A stretch of 64,000 nucleotides of DNA from Komagataeibacter sucrofermentans DSM 15973 (GTDB taxonomy: Bacteria > Pseudomonadota > Alphaproteobacteria > Acetobacterales > Acetobacteraceae), in contig NZ_CP137157.1 of assembly GCF_040581405.1 (NCBI RefSeq), forward strand, positions 80,001 to 144,000, given 5' to 3'. A program made the translations under genes and the position numbers. Below the pieces are notes generated by a model. It made no database searches. It was given only the letters and a program-made list of their open reading frames with translations, and was not told where the DNA came from. This document shows positions 26,871 to 36,383 of the stretch, in pieces. Position 1 is the first letter of the stretch. Each line of letters begins with the position of its first letter.

Positions 26871-27947
26871 ATGATTTACAAGAAACCACTGCTTTACGCA
26901 GGTTGCGCCGCAGCCGTGCTGGCCTTTGTGGCATGGGGGGGCGCGCGCCTGGTCAATGGCGATGGCATCAACCAGTACACCAACGATGCTTACGTGACGG
27001 CGGACTTCCCCACGGTGGCGCCCAAGGTTTCGGGCCGTATCGACCGGGTGATCGCGCAGGATAACGAGCAGGTGCATGCAGGCGAGGAACTCGCCCATAT
27101 CGAGGATGACGACTACCGCGCTGCCCTTGAGGTGGCACGCGGCAACAGGCAGGCGGCGCAGGGTGATGTCGCCAATCTTGAAGCTGAAATCGCGCGTCAG
27201 GAGTCCGTCATTGCACAGGCGCGTGCCGCCGTGCTGGCCGATCAGGCGGACCTGATGTTCGCGCGCCAGAACGCCACGCGCTATCGCAACCTGTCCTCAG
27301 GGGGTGCGGGCACGATCGAGCAGAAGCAGCATTCCGAGGCGCAGGAAAAGGAAGAAGAGGCCGCCATTGCCCGCGACCAGGCCGGGGTGGATGCCGCGAC
27401 AAGGCAGGTGGCGGTGCTGCAGGGTCAGCTTGAACGGGCTCGCGGCGTGCTGGTGCGCACGCAGGGCGAGGAGAAGCAGGCCGAACTCAACCTGTCCTAC
27501 TGCACCATTCCGGCGCCGATGGATGGCGTGGTGGGCGAGCGTGGCGTGCGCGTGGGTAACTATGTGCATCCGGGCACGGGCATCCTGGCCGTGGTGCCCG
27601 TGCACGCAGCCTACGTGCTGGCCAATTTTCAGGAAACGCAGCTGACAAAGGTGCAGGCCGGCCAGCGCGCGACCATCTGGGTCGATACGTTTCCCGGCCA
27701 CCCGCTCAAGGCGCATGTTGACTCATTGGCTCCCGCCACCGGCGTGGCGTTTGCGCCCATCCAGCCTGATAATGCGACCGGCAACTTCACCAAGGTGGTG
27801 CAGCGCATTCCGGTCAAGCTGACATTTGACCCTGACCAGCCTTTAGCTGATAAGGTGCGCGTTGGCATGTCGGTCGAAGCGAATATCGATACGTCTTCAG
27901 TACCCGAAGGCCCGCATGCCAATGATGCCCGTTATGTCTGGCAGTAA
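26871..27947 (+). CDS. HlyD/EmrA-type periplasmic adaptor
   Basis: 358 residues. One N-terminal membrane anchor (about residues 6-24), then the lipoyl half-motif (NDAYVTADFPTVAPKVSGRI), a long coiled-coil hairpin (about 85-190, with repeated Ala/Gln/Arg heptads), and the second barrel half (CTIPAPMDGVVGERGVRVGN). It links the inner-membrane exporter to the outer membrane factor encoded next. The spacing to the following start is only four bases. Intact. Confidence 0.93.
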   Translation: MIYKKPLLYAGCAAAVLAFVAWGGARLVNGDGINQYTNDAYVTADFPTVAPKVSGRIDRVIAQDNEQVHAGEELAHIEDDDYRAALEVARGNRQAAQGDVANLEAEIARQESVIAQARAAVLADQADLMFARQNATRYRNLSSGGAGTIEQKQHSEAQEKEEEAAIARDQAGVDAATRQVAVLQGQLERARGVLVRTQGEEKQAELNLSYCTIPAPMDGVVGERGVRVGNYVHPGTGILAVVPVHAAYVLANFQETQLTKVQAGQRATIWVDTFPGHPLKAHVDSLAPATGVAFAPIQPDNATGNFTKVVQRIPVKLTFDPDQPLADKVRVGMSVEANIDTSSVPEGPHANDARYVWQ

Positions 27948-27951
27948 GGCC

Positions 27952-29478
27952 ATGAAGCGCTTCCTTCTCGTGGGGCTTTCGGCACTGGCGATGGCAGGCT
28001 GCACGGTCGGCCCCAACTACCACAAGCCGCAGGTCAAGGCGCCCGCGCAGTGGCGCACGACCCAGCCACCGGCGGAAAGTCAGGTCACCATGGCCATGAC
28101 CGGTCCGCAGTGGTGGACGCTGTTCAACGACCCTATCCTGACCCGGCTGGAAAACGAGGTGGCCAGCGCCAACCTTGACCTCAGGGCGGCAAGCCTGCGG
28201 CTGATGCAGAGCGTTGCCGAGCGGCGCATTGCCAGTGCCGCCCAGCTGCCGCATGCCGAGGCCAATGCCTCCTACGCGCGCGAGCGTGCCTCCACCAACG
28301 GCGTGCTGGGGCTGCTGGGCACGATGGAGCGCGAGGGTGCGGGGTCCATCGCATCGGGCACGCAGGGTTTTGGCCCCACGGCAATGCCCGGCAGTGTGGG
28401 CAACCCGTCCTTCAACCTGCCGCAATATGGCATGAATGCCTCGTGGGAGGTGGATCTGTGGGGGCATGTGCGCCGACAGGTGGAGGCCGCCACGGCGGCC
28501 ATGCACGCCACCGAGGAAATGCGGCGTGATACCCTCGTCTCGCTCATGGCCGAGACCGCGCAGGACTATATCGACCTGCGGGCCACGCAGGTGCAGCTTG
28601 GCATCCTTGAACATAACATCGCGGTGGCTGAAAACAGCGTGCGGCTGACCACCCTGCGCTTTGAGCAAGGCGCCGCGACCCGGCTGGACGTGGCGGAGGC
28701 CACCGGCCAGCTTCATACCTTTACCTCCCGCCTCGCCCCGCTCAAGGCGCAGGTTACGCACCGGCTCAATGCGCTGAGCTTTCTCGTGGCGCGTGAACCC
28801 GGCGCGCTTGACGCCGCACTCGGGCCGCCGGGCATGATTCCCGTCGTGCCGTCCACCATTCCCGTGGGGCTGCCCTCCCAGCTTGCCGAGCGCAGGCCCG
28901 ATATCCGCATGGCCGCCGACCGGCTGCATGCGGCAACGGCCAGCATCGGGGTTGCGATTGCCGATTTTTTCCCCCGCATCACCCTTTCGGGCAGCCTGGA
29001 CGTGCAGGCCCTGCAGTTCAGCGGGCTGGGGTCATGGGCCTCGCGCCAGTATGGCTTTGGCCCCACCGCAACACTGCCCATCTTTGAAGGTGGCCGCCTG
29101 ACCGGGCAACTGCACCTGCGCCGCGCCCAGCAGAAGGAGGCGGCCACCATGTTCCAGCGTACGGTGCTCAAGGCGTGGCAGGAGATTGATGATGCCATGG
29201 CCGATTTCACCGCAGCGCAGCGCCGCCGCGATGAACTGACCGAAGCCGTGCATGAGAACGAGATCGCGGTCGATACCGCCAAAGCGCAGTACGTGCAGGG
29301 ATCATCCGACTTCCTCAACGTGCTGACATTGCAGAACGCGCTTCTGTCCTCACAGAGCGCGGAAGCGGATGCCACCGCCCATGTGGCGCTGTCGGTGACC
29401 AATCTCTACCGCGCGGTTGGTGGCGGGTGGGAGAGCCTTTATCCTGAAAAACAGAAGAAGACCCGCAAGCATGCCTAA
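27952..29478 (+). CDS. Outer membrane efflux lipoprotein (NodT/OprM type)
   Basis: 508 residues from the ATG at 27952; the frame opens at 27862 inside the previous gene, but MKRFLLVGLSALAMAGC is a clear lipoprotein signal with lipobox LAMAGC. Two OEP repeats (about residues 60-250 and 275-490) with the familiar LAERRPDIRMAADRL and GPTATLPIFEGGRL segments form the trimeric channel-tunnel. It completes the EmrB-EmrA-OMF operon. The end is followed by a copy of the backbone repeat that probably terminates transcription. Confidence 0.94.
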   Translation: MKRFLLVGLSALAMAGCTVGPNYHKPQVKAPAQWRTTQPPAESQVTMAMTGPQWWTLFNDPILTRLENEVASANLDLRAASLRLMQSVAERRIASAAQLPHAEANASYARERASTNGVLGLLGTMEREGAGSIASGTQGFGPTAMPGSVGNPSFNLPQYGMNASWEVDLWGHVRRQVEAATAAMHATEEMRRDTLVSLMAETAQDYIDLRATQVQLGILEHNIAVAENSVRLTTLRFEQGAATRLDVAEATGQLHTFTSRLAPLKAQVTHRLNALSFLVAREPGALDAALGPPGMIPVVPSTIPVGLPSQLAERRPDIRMAADRLHAATASIGVAIADFFPRITLSGSLDVQALQFSGLGSWASRQYGFGPTATLPIFEGGRLTGQLHLRRAQQKEAATMFQRTVLKAWQEIDDAMADFTAAQRRRDELTEAVHENEIAVDTAKAQYVQGSSDFLNVLTLQNALLSSQSAEADATAHVALSVTNLYRAVGGGWESLYPEKQKKTRKHA

Positions 29479-29493
29479 TTGATCAAGAACAGG

Positions 29494-29580
29494 AAAAGTT
29501 TTTGGGTGTCGCCTTTTTTCAAAAAGGCGACGTCTTCCGAAGCTTTTTGAAAAAAGCTTCACCAAAAACTTTTATCATTT
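29494..29580. repeat. Backbone extragenic repeat, copy 2 (full form)
   Basis: Two hairpins in tandem: GTCGCCTTTTTTCAAAAAGGCGAC and GAAGCTTTTTGAAAAAAGCTTC, flanked by AAAAGTTTTTGGGTG and CACCAAAAACTTTTATCATT, which are themselves roughly complementary. The T-rich sides on both strands suggest a two-way transcription terminator. Confidence 0.75.
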
Positions 29581-29629
29581 CAGGGTATTATTGGCCCTGC
29601 CGTTTCAAACAATCTTTTAAGGGGCGCAC

Positions 29630-30361
29630 ATGATCACGATCCGGCACGCAGCCAGCCTTGGCACGGCCCATGATGGCGGGCAGGTGCTGCGCTGCCATTT
29701 CGCCTTTGCCGATTATGCTGACCCGGCGCATGGTCATGAGGGCCGCCTGCGCGCGGTCAATGCCTGCACGCTGCCTGCGGGCGCGGCCTACCGCATTGGC
29801 CCGGAAGCGGCGGTGGATATCGTGACATGGGTGGCAGACGGCACGCTCACCACAGCCATGGATGGCTTTGAACCCGATGTGCTCAGTGCAGGCGGACTGC
29901 ACCTGGCCAGCACTGGCAGGGGCTGTGCGCAACTGGCATGGCGGGCGGGCGGGCAGGGGGCCAGCTGCATCCAGTTCTGGTTCCTGGCGGACACGCAGGG
30001 CATGACGCCTGCGCAGGAGATGCGCCCGGCCCTGCCGGAACTGGAGGATGGCGGCTTTCGCATCCTTGCATCGGGCTTCCCCGAAGATGACCCCGAGGAA
30101 GGCGAAAGCGTGGAAGATGGCGCGCCCGTCACCCTTGCCGCGCGCGCGCGGCTGCTGCATGCGGCCCTTCCGGCAGGGGAGGGGGCGGCTTACGGCACCG
30201 CGCCGGGGCGGGTGCTGTATTTGCTCGTGGTGTCGGGTGCCGTGCGGATTGGCATGCAGGGGGTGCGCGCGGGCGATGCCGCGGCCATCAGCGGGCAGAC
30301 CGACATTACGGTCATGGCTGATGAAGCGGCCGTGCTGCTGCTCGCGGATGTCGCGGCCTGA
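29630..30361 (+). CDS. Pirin-like protein without metal ligands
   Basis: 243 residues, bicupin of the pirin/YhhW type: MITIRHAASLG, FAFADYADPAHGHEGRLRAV and IQFWFLADTQGMTPAQEMRP follow the family order. C-terminal cupin from about residue 170. The usual HxH...E and second-histidine ligands of the N-terminal cupin are replaced: the segment reads YRIGPEAAVDIVTWVADG, and CAQLAWRAG stands where RHSEFN is expected. Quercetinase-type activity therefore looks lost. It may act as a binding protein or be a diverged paralogue. Start at 29630 follows an AAGG site. Confidence 0.8.
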   Translation: MITIRHAASLGTAHDGGQVLRCHFAFADYADPAHGHEGRLRAVNACTLPAGAAYRIGPEAAVDIVTWVADGTLTTAMDGFEPDVLSAGGLHLASTGRGCAQLAWRAGGQGASCIQFWFLADTQGMTPAQEMRPALPELEDGGFRILASGFPEDDPEEGESVEDGAPVTLAARARLLHAALPAGEGAAYGTAPGRVLYLLVVSGAVRIGMQGVRAGDAAAISGQTDITVMADEAAVLLLADVAA

Positions 30362-30382
30362 GGCCTGTAACCCGAACAGCGT

Positions 30383-30802
30383 TCACGGCGTGCGGGCCAG
30401 TATGTAATGAAAGTCCACATCCGCTACATAATAATCGGTTGTGAGGCGCGGGTTGGTTGGCAGGCGTGTGGACCTGTAGGACATCATGTATGCGTTCGCA
30501 TCGAGGTAATAAAAGCCGGTCGTTCTGGTCAGCCTGTGGCCTGTCACCACGCCATCGCTGTTGCGCACAACGACATGGACAGAAGCGATGCCCTGTTCTC
30601 CAAACCTGAAAGATTCTTCAGGATAATATGTGACCTTGTTAATCGCATTGGCGATTTTACGGTTGAAAGCGGGACCATAAGGCGAGGTCACGGTGACCTG
30701 TATATCAGCTTGCAGGTTGCCTGCGATGGCAGTGCGCGGAAGGCTGACCCAGCCTGACATGGCCAGGAACAACGCGGCGCCAATGGGGTGATTGAGCTTC
30801 AT
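30383..30802 (-). CDS. Secreted stand-alone TonB C-terminal domain protein
   Basis: 139 residues from the ATG at 30802; the longer upstream frame lacks features. A signal peptide (about 1-28, ending RTAIA) precedes a domain with NAINKVTYYPEESFRFGEQG, IASVHVVVRNSDGVVTGHRL and TTGFYYLDANAY. This is the two-helix, three-strand pattern of the TonB C-terminal fold. The membrane anchor and proline-rich linker of true TonB are missing, so it cannot transduce energy by itself. It may bind receptor TonB boxes or be a periplasmic structural protein. It diverges from the porin gene. Confidence 0.72.
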   Translation of the reverse strand: MKLNHPIGAALFLAMSGWVSLPRTAIAGNLQADIQVTVTSPYGPAFNRKIANAINKVTYYPEESFRFGEQGIASVHVVVRNSDGVVTGHRLTRTTGFYYLDANAYMMSYRSTRLPTNPRLTTDYYVADVDFHYILARTP

Positions 30803-31123
30803 TCTGTCCTGTGTGGCATCTGTTTTTGCACCGCATGGTACATTTAACCTGTTTGTGGCCTGCTGTCTGCCCGGCCGGGTCTGTTGCGCCATCCTCAAAA
30901 AAGACTTCCCCGAAAACTGCCGCACAGGTCCATGCAGGTAGCAGATCGCAACACGGCTGCATGACGGTAAAGCGGTAATAATATTTACGACATTTAAAGT
31001 ATTCATAAAGTGGCATTTACATAATCCGTATGACTCTATTTTTGATTTTCTTTAGGTCACGAAGGCGTTAATACCAATTTCGTGTGTTGATGTCAGGGAA
31101 GAATCAATCTTACAAACCATTTC
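30803..31123. other. Divergent promoter region, no gene
   Basis: About 320 bp between divergent genes. AT-rich near 31010-31120, consistent with promoters for the porin. No operator is recognised. Confidence 0.45.
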
Positions 31124-32668
31124 ATGTTCTGCCTTGATAAAATAAAAAGGCATGCCTTTTCCGGTGTATTATATGAAATTTACAAAGCGGGATGGATTTC
31201 TATATTTTTCCTGTCCTGTTTTTTTCATCATTCATCGCTGGCACAACAGCCTGTGGCCAATCATGACACGGCGCAGGTAACGCCTGTAGCGGTCACGCGG
31301 CCACCCCCGGCGCACAGGCCACAGGTTTCGGTCTCGACGCGGCTCAATACCATTTTCCGCACGGAGGGGCTGTCCATCCTGCTCACCAACCGCGACGACG
31401 CGCTGCGCGTGCGTGACCTCTCTGCGGGGTATTATGCGTCATCCGAGGCGCCGGGGCATCTGCTGCCCCAGATCGGCGCTTTCCGCTCCCGCCTTGAGCG
31501 CCGGGGGGTGACATTCGCCTTTACCTACAAGGGCGAGGCCATGGCCGATGTGGGCGGCGGCATATCACGTGGCATCGATTACGTGCATGAACTGACATTG
31601 CAGATGCAGTTCGATCTTGGCCGCCTGCTGGGGTTGCAGGGGTGGACGGTCCACACCCTGCTGATGGAACGCGTGGGCCGCGAGGTCTCGCATGACCGGG
31701 TGGGCGACTACAATATCAGCCTGATGGAGGTGTACAGCCTGTCCGGTCATTCGGTTGCGCACCTGACCGACATGTACGCGCAGAAATCCTTTCTGCACAA
31801 TACGGTTGACCTCGCCTTCGGGCGTATGGCGCTGACCCATGTGTTCGCCACCTCGCCGCTGCTGTGCAGTTTCATGATGACGTGCTCCGCCCCGGTGGCG
31901 CTCAAGCTTGATGCGGGCTTCAGTGTCTACCCCAAGGCCACATGGGGTGGCCGCGTGCGGCTGCGCCCCACGCGCGATACGATCGTGCAGGTGGGCGCCT
32001 ACAATGTCAGCCCGCTCAATGAGGACATAAGCGGCTGGGCCTGGGCGGGCGAGAAAAGCACCGGGCTCATGCTGCCGGTCGAATTTGCCTGGCAGCCGTT
32101 TTTCGGGCGGCGCAGGCTGCCCGGCCATTATGTGCTTGGCTATGCGCATGACACCACCGGCTATGCCGACAATATCGGCACGCTGCCTGCCAGCAGCACC
32201 GTGCGCCGCCATGCAGGCGAGGCGCGTGATACCTTCTACCTCGAAGCGGACCAGATGCTGTACCGCAAGGGCGGCCATAACCAGATGGCAGGTGGCTATG
32301 TGCTGGGTGGTTATATTCACAATACGCCCGATGTGTCGGTCATATCGGATGAATTCTATATCGGTTCTTCCCTGCTGGGCATCATTCCCCATCGCCCGCA
32401 TGATCGTTTTGGCGTGATGTATTCCTATTACCGCATGAGCCCGCGCACCGAACTTGGCCAGGAACTGCGCCTGGCGGCAGGCCAGCCGCTAGGCGCGCAT
32501 GTCAACGGCCCGCAGACCCATGCCGCCGTGTTTGAGGCCTATTATGGCGTGCCGATCTATCCCGGCCTGCTGGTGCAACCGGAATTCCAGTACATGATGC
32601 GCCCTGGCGAGACATCCCATATCCCCAATGCCGAGGTGGTGGGGCTGAAGGTCATTGGCACCCTGTAA
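31124..32668 (+). CDS. OprB-family carbohydrate porin
   Basis: 514 residues. An N-terminal hydrophobic segment (about 22-40) ends near SSLAQQP, a plausible signal cleavage site. The mature part reads as an outer-membrane beta-barrel with repeated aromatic strand ends: GVTFAFTYKGEAMADVGGGI, GIDYVHELTLQMQFDLGRL, and the final FEAYYGVPIYPGLLVQPEFQ. It resembles glucose/polyol-type OprB porins common in acetic acid bacteria, where they bring sugars to periplasmic dehydrogenases. The start is uncertain; the 20 residues before the signal may be untranslated. Confidence 0.85.
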   Translation: MFCLDKIKRHAFSGVLYEIYKAGWISIFFLSCFFHHSSLAQQPVANHDTAQVTPVAVTRPPPAHRPQVSVSTRLNTIFRTEGLSILLTNRDDALRVRDLSAGYYASSEAPGHLLPQIGAFRSRLERRGVTFAFTYKGEAMADVGGGISRGIDYVHELTLQMQFDLGRLLGLQGWTVHTLLMERVGREVSHDRVGDYNISLMEVYSLSGHSVAHLTDMYAQKSFLHNTVDLAFGRMALTHVFATSPLLCSFMMTCSAPVALKLDAGFSVYPKATWGGRVRLRPTRDTIVQVGAYNVSPLNEDISGWAWAGEKSTGLMLPVEFAWQPFFGRRRLPGHYVLGYAHDTTGYADNIGTLPASSTVRRHAGEARDTFYLEADQMLYRKGGHNQMAGGYVLGGYIHNTPDVSVISDEFYIGSSLLGIIPHRPHDRFGVMYSYYRMSPRTELGQELRLAAGQPLGAHVNGPQTHAAVFEAYYGVPIYPGLLVQPEFQYMMRPGETSHIPNAEVVGLKVIGTL

Positions 32669-32769
32669 TAAAAAACAGGATTTTCTGATGCAGATGTTTT
32701 CAGAAAACCTTGTGAAATCAGGTCTTTTTTAAAAAAGCGTCATGCCCCCGCTCCGATGGCGCGTACGCG

Positions 32770-33110
32770 GAGGCATTACGGGCGCGCGGAAGCCGGGTGG
32801 GTCACAACGGCAGCAGGCACGGCTTTTGACGCATTGCGGTGCTGGAAATGGGTGGCAAGGCCCACCAGTCCCAGCCCGACCAGTGCAAAGCACGCCGAGA
32901 GCACCGGCAGCCCGGCATAGGACCACTGCGTTACCACCATATGGCTGCCCGCCCATGCGCCAATGGCGTTGCCGAAGTTGAAGGAACTCTGGTTCATGGC
33001 CGCCGCGATATTGGGGGCCGAATCTGTGCACGATCGTCATGCCGATGCCGCACAAAAGTATGATTGTGGCCAGTAACAATTCCCACCGCTGGCGTAAAAG
33101 CGCAGGATCA
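32770..33110 (-). pseudogene. MFS transporter remnant (DHA1 sugar-efflux type)
   Basis: The frame at 32776-32997 reads MNQSSFNFGNAIGAWAGSHM, followed by a final membrane helix and a tail; this is the C-terminal end of AraJ/SotB-like exporters. Its upstream continuation is in another frame (MLLATIILLCGIGMTIVH, from 33079), joined by a frameshift near 33017. The N-terminal three quarters are missing. Degraded gene. Confidence 0.75.
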
Positions 33111-33204
33111 TGTCAGATGGGCATATTGGCCACGGAGTGACTGATGGCAGGCAACATGGTGGCGTGATTTCAACCACTGGGTCTGACATTCCACGGCCCG
33201 CGGT

Positions 33205-34056
33205 TTATTCCCCCACGATCCATTCCACGCTGCCTTCAGCCTGCCCGTCACCGAGGTAGGGGCACAGGGCTGCAAGAATGGCCTGCGCCTCGTCTTCGAA
33301 GCGGAAAGGTGGGTTGGCGATCAGCAGCCCGCTACCATTGAGGCGGGTCGGGTCAAGCGGAGGGCGCAGGGTCAGCTCAACCGCCAGCAGCTTGCGCTGG
33401 CCTGCATCCTTCAGCTCATTCATGAAGGCCCGCACCGGTGCGCGGTGCTTGATGGGATACCACGCGGCCACGATCCCGGCTGAAAAGCGCTGGCGCGCCG
33501 TCATGATGGCCCGGGCCAGGCGGGCGAATTCATCCCGGTCCTCAAAGGGCGGGTCCATCAGCACCAGTCCGCGCTTTGCCTGCCGGGGCGGCAGCAGCGC
33601 GGTAATGGCCCCGTAGCCATCGCGGCCATGCACCGATACCTGTGGATTATGGCGGAACAGCCGTCGCAGGTCGTGCTGGTCCTCGGGGTGGTGTTCGCAA
33701 CAGGTCAGTGAATCATCGGGGCGCAGCATGTGGGCGATGAGTTCGGGCGAGCCGGGATAGAACAGCCGCCCCTCATGCGCGCGCATGACTTCATGCACGA
33801 TGTCGAGCCAGGGGCCGAGGCTGGCCTGCTGCGCAACACTCAGCGGGGCGTCGAGCAGGCGGCCGATGCCATCGCGCCACTCGCCCGTGGCCTGGGCCTG
33901 CGGGCCGGACAGGTCATACAGCCCGATACCGGCATGTGTATCGAGCACGGAAAAAGCCGAAGGCTTGCGGCACAGTGCCTTGATGAGCGCCACAAGCAGG
34001 GCGTGTTTCATGACATCGGCAAAGTTGCCGGCATGATAGCTGTGTCTGTAATTCAA
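33205..34056 (-). CDS. rlmJ: 23S rRNA (adenine2030-N6)-methyltransferase RlmJ
   Basis: 283 residues. The start MNYRHSYHAGNFADVMKHAL is diagnostic of RlmJ. VLDTHAGIGLYDL forms the SAM-binding loop, and VLMDPPFEDRDEFARL holds the DPPF catalytic motif that positions the adenine N6. It methylates A2030 of 23S rRNA and acts on naked rRNA before ribosome assembly. Length matches the family. Monocistronic; the 53-residue gene upstream is on the same strand but separated by about 100 bp. Confidence 0.95.
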   Translation of the reverse strand: MNYRHSYHAGNFADVMKHALLVALIKALCRKPSAFSVLDTHAGIGLYDLSGPQAQATGEWRDGIGRLLDAPLSVAQQASLGPWLDIVHEVMRAHEGRLFYPGSPELIAHMLRPDDSLTCCEHHPEDQHDLRRLFRHNPQVSVHGRDGYGAITALLPPRQAKRGLVLMDPPFEDRDEFARLARAIMTARQRFSAGIVAAWYPIKHRAPVRAFMNELKDAGQRKLLAVELTLRPPLDPTRLNGSGLLIANPPFRFEDEAQAILAALCPYLGDGQAEGSVEWIVGE

Positions 34057-34152
34057 GTCCGTCCTGCCAGGATGCGCTCACGGGGCCGTTTCCCGGCAAG
34101 CGTTATCGTGCTTTTGGCATGGCTGTCCATCCCGGCCGGAAGCCGTGATGGC

Positions 34153-34314
34153 CTAGCGCAGGAAAAAAGCCACCAGCGCCCATAGGGGCAGGGCCATCAG
34201 CAGGCTGAAAAAGATGCCACTCGCAGCGGAATACCGGCGGCGGACAGGGGCAGGCACTGGCTGGGCAACAGGTTGGGAAACCGTCCGGGTCAGAGCGATA
34301 CCATCAAACGACAT
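34153..34314 (-). CDS. Small single-helix membrane protein
   Basis: 53 residues beginning MSFDGIALTRTVSQPV. A short Pro-rich and Arg-rich cytoplasmic part (PVPAPVRRRYSAA) is followed by one membrane helix (IFFSLLMALPLWALVAFFLR) that ends the protein. An AAGG site lies upstream. GC-rich third positions and sensible composition support coding. It is upstream of rlmJ on the same strand. Function unknown. Confidence 0.55.
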   Translation of the reverse strand: MSFDGIALTRTVSQPVAQPVPAPVRRRYSAASGIFFSLLMALPLWALVAFFLR

Positions 34315-35033
34315 GCGCTTAGGGCCTTAAAAAACTGAAGGAAAGGGAAAAAGCACTCCCCAATTGTGGAGCAGGACCACAATCCTGCCTTAAAAATAAC
34401 ATGATCTCCTGTCAATCAATTTCACTTAAAGTACCACCATTATCGCTGCCTGACATCAGTGCAGGAAGCGGAAAAACCTGGCATTAACAGGCGTTTCCAC
34501 AAAATCCATGGGGTTTGCCACCTGCCCGGCAGCAGCCGGCGCAGCCGGTTTTGTGCCGCAGGGCGCGGACCTGTGACCCGAATGCCCTGTGTTGCGCCAC
34601 GATTCCTGCCCAACTGGCGGAATAATGACAGAGGACCTGCAATGTGGGCACCATCTGCCACAGGGCCGCGCGCTGCGTTTTGTCGCGGCCATTCAGGACC
34701 GGCGGGTTTTCTTCAGCTTCGTATCCGATGTATTTTGACGTAAGGGCACGGGGGTCAATACGAAAGCGCAGCATTCTTTGCCGACATCTATTTATCTTAA
34801 ATGAATGGCTTACGTTTCCCTGTCGTGCGGATGGGGTTTCGCAAACGATTTCTTTTGCTGCCTGCATGTCTGCGCCCTATATTTCATCATGTCAGGAGCG
34901 GAAAGACAGTAAAACTGCTCTGACACGTAAAAGTATAAATGCATAAACATGCATTATACGAAAAGAATACTGTAAATATCCGCATATAAACAGACAGAGG
35001 CATGCCCGCATGCCCTGCTGAGAGGATCAGAAC
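34315..35033. other. Long non-coding leader before levansucrase
   Basis: About 720 bp. Frames in this stretch (34459-34743 plus, 34484-34867 minus) lack ribosome sites and known features. The last 150 bp are AT-rich and probably hold the levansucrase promoter and leader. No attenuator could be identified. Confidence 0.45.
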
Positions 35034-36326
35034 ATGGTTTCCTCCAATGCACGCCTTCCGTCCGCCTGGACCATCGCCGATGCGCTGAAAGTGCGCGCCG
35101 ATGACCCCACCACCACCATGCCCGTCATCGCCCAGAATTTTCCGGTCATGGATGATGCCCTGTGGCAGTGGGATACGGGTGCCCTGCGCCGCATCACGGG
35201 CGAGACGGTGACCTTCAAGGGTTGGTACGTCATGTGGTCGCTCGTAGCCGAACGCGCCCAGACAGGCGATGACGCTGCCGGCTGGCACAACCGCAATGCT
35301 TTCGCCTTTATTGGTTATTACTACAGCCGCAATGGTATTGACTGGACCTTTGGCGGTCGCCTGCTCAACACAAGCGCCGATCTGCGGCCCGATGAATGGT
35401 CGGGCAGCCTGATCATGCGCCGCGGCAGCGAGAACGTGGTCGACATGTTCTACACTTCCGTCAACACGGATGTGAACCAGAGCGTGCCGTCCGTTTCTTC
35501 CGGCACGATCCATGCCGATGACAGCGGTGTGTGGTTCGAGGGCTTTACGGCCACGACCGAGATGTTCTCGGCCGACGGGCTGCATTACGCCAATGCTTCC
35601 CAGGATCCGTATTTCGACTTCCGTGACCCGCATCCCTTCATCAACCCCGCCGATGGGCAGGTCTACTGCCTGTTTGAAGGCAACGTGCCCGGCATGCGTG
35701 GCGATTTCGTCATCACCGACCGCGAGGCGGGCCACCTGCCGCCGGGCTACACCGTGGGCGAAGGCGCGGGCTATGGCGCTGCTGCCATCGGCATTGCGCG
35801 GCTGGTTTCCTCCTATGCGCAGGGTGATTTCTCGCGCTGGGAAATGCTGCCTGCCCTGGTCACCGCCCTTGGGGTGAACGACCAGACCGAACGGCCGCAT
35901 GTGGTGTTCAGTAACGGGCTGACCTACCTGTTCACCATCAGCCACCACTCCACCTATACCGGCGGGCTGGCCGGGCCGGACGGGGTGTACGGGTTCGTGT
36001 CGCGCCACGGTATTTTTGGCCCTTACACGCCGCTGAACAGCTCGGGGCTGGTGCTGGGCAATCCGTCCTCCGCACCCTACGAGACCTACAGCCACTTTGT
36101 TGACCCGCTGGGCTACGTGCAGTCCTTCATCGACACGCTGCCTGCGCCCGGCACCGACCCGCAGGCCCCCGCAACCTACCGCATCGGCGGCACGCTTGCC
36201 CCCACCGTGCGCATCGCCCTGGAGGATGATCGCACCTTCCTGACCGAGGTGCATGATTACGGGCAGATCTTCGCCTTTGACGAATGGGCTGCAAGCAACC
36301 AGCCCGACCCGCGCCCCGCCACCTGA
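35034..36326 (+). CDS. Levansucrase (GH68), no classical signal peptide
   Basis: 430 residues after a GAGAGGAT ribosome site. It splits sucrose and polymerises fructose to levan or makes fructo-oligosaccharides. The five-bladed propeller active site is visible: MDDALWQWDTGAL with the nucleophile aspartate (about residue 48), YFDFRDPHPFINP with the transition-state RDP motif (about 197-203), and NDQTERPHVVFSNG with the acid/base glutamate (about 286). The N-terminus MVSSNARLPSAWTIADAL is not a Sec signal, like the Zymomonas and some Komagataeibacter (LsxA) enzymes, which exit by another route. Single-gene unit. Confidence 0.93.
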   Translation: MVSSNARLPSAWTIADALKVRADDPTTTMPVIAQNFPVMDDALWQWDTGALRRITGETVTFKGWYVMWSLVAERAQTGDDAAGWHNRNAFAFIGYYYSRNGIDWTFGGRLLNTSADLRPDEWSGSLIMRRGSENVVDMFYTSVNTDVNQSVPSVSSGTIHADDSGVWFEGFTATTEMFSADGLHYANASQDPYFDFRDPHPFINPADGQVYCLFEGNVPGMRGDFVITDREAGHLPPGYTVGEGAGYGAAAIGIARLVSSYAQGDFSRWEMLPALVTALGVNDQTERPHVVFSNGLTYLFTISHHSTYTGGLAGPDGVYGFVSRHGIFGPYTPLNSSGLVLGNPSSAPYETYSHFVDPLGYVQSFIDTLPAPGTDPQAPATYRIGGTLAPTVRIALEDDRTFLTEVHDYGQIFAFDEWAASNQPDPRPAT

Positions 36327-36383
36327 CATCAGCCAGAGGGGAGGCCGCCTGACACGGCGGCCTCCCTGCCGGAACCATCTGTC

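Noticed and set aside
32742-32981. Plus frame with Arg/Gly-rich protein beside the MFS remnant
   Set aside because: Antisense of a recognisable MFS C-terminus; no ribosome site or domain.
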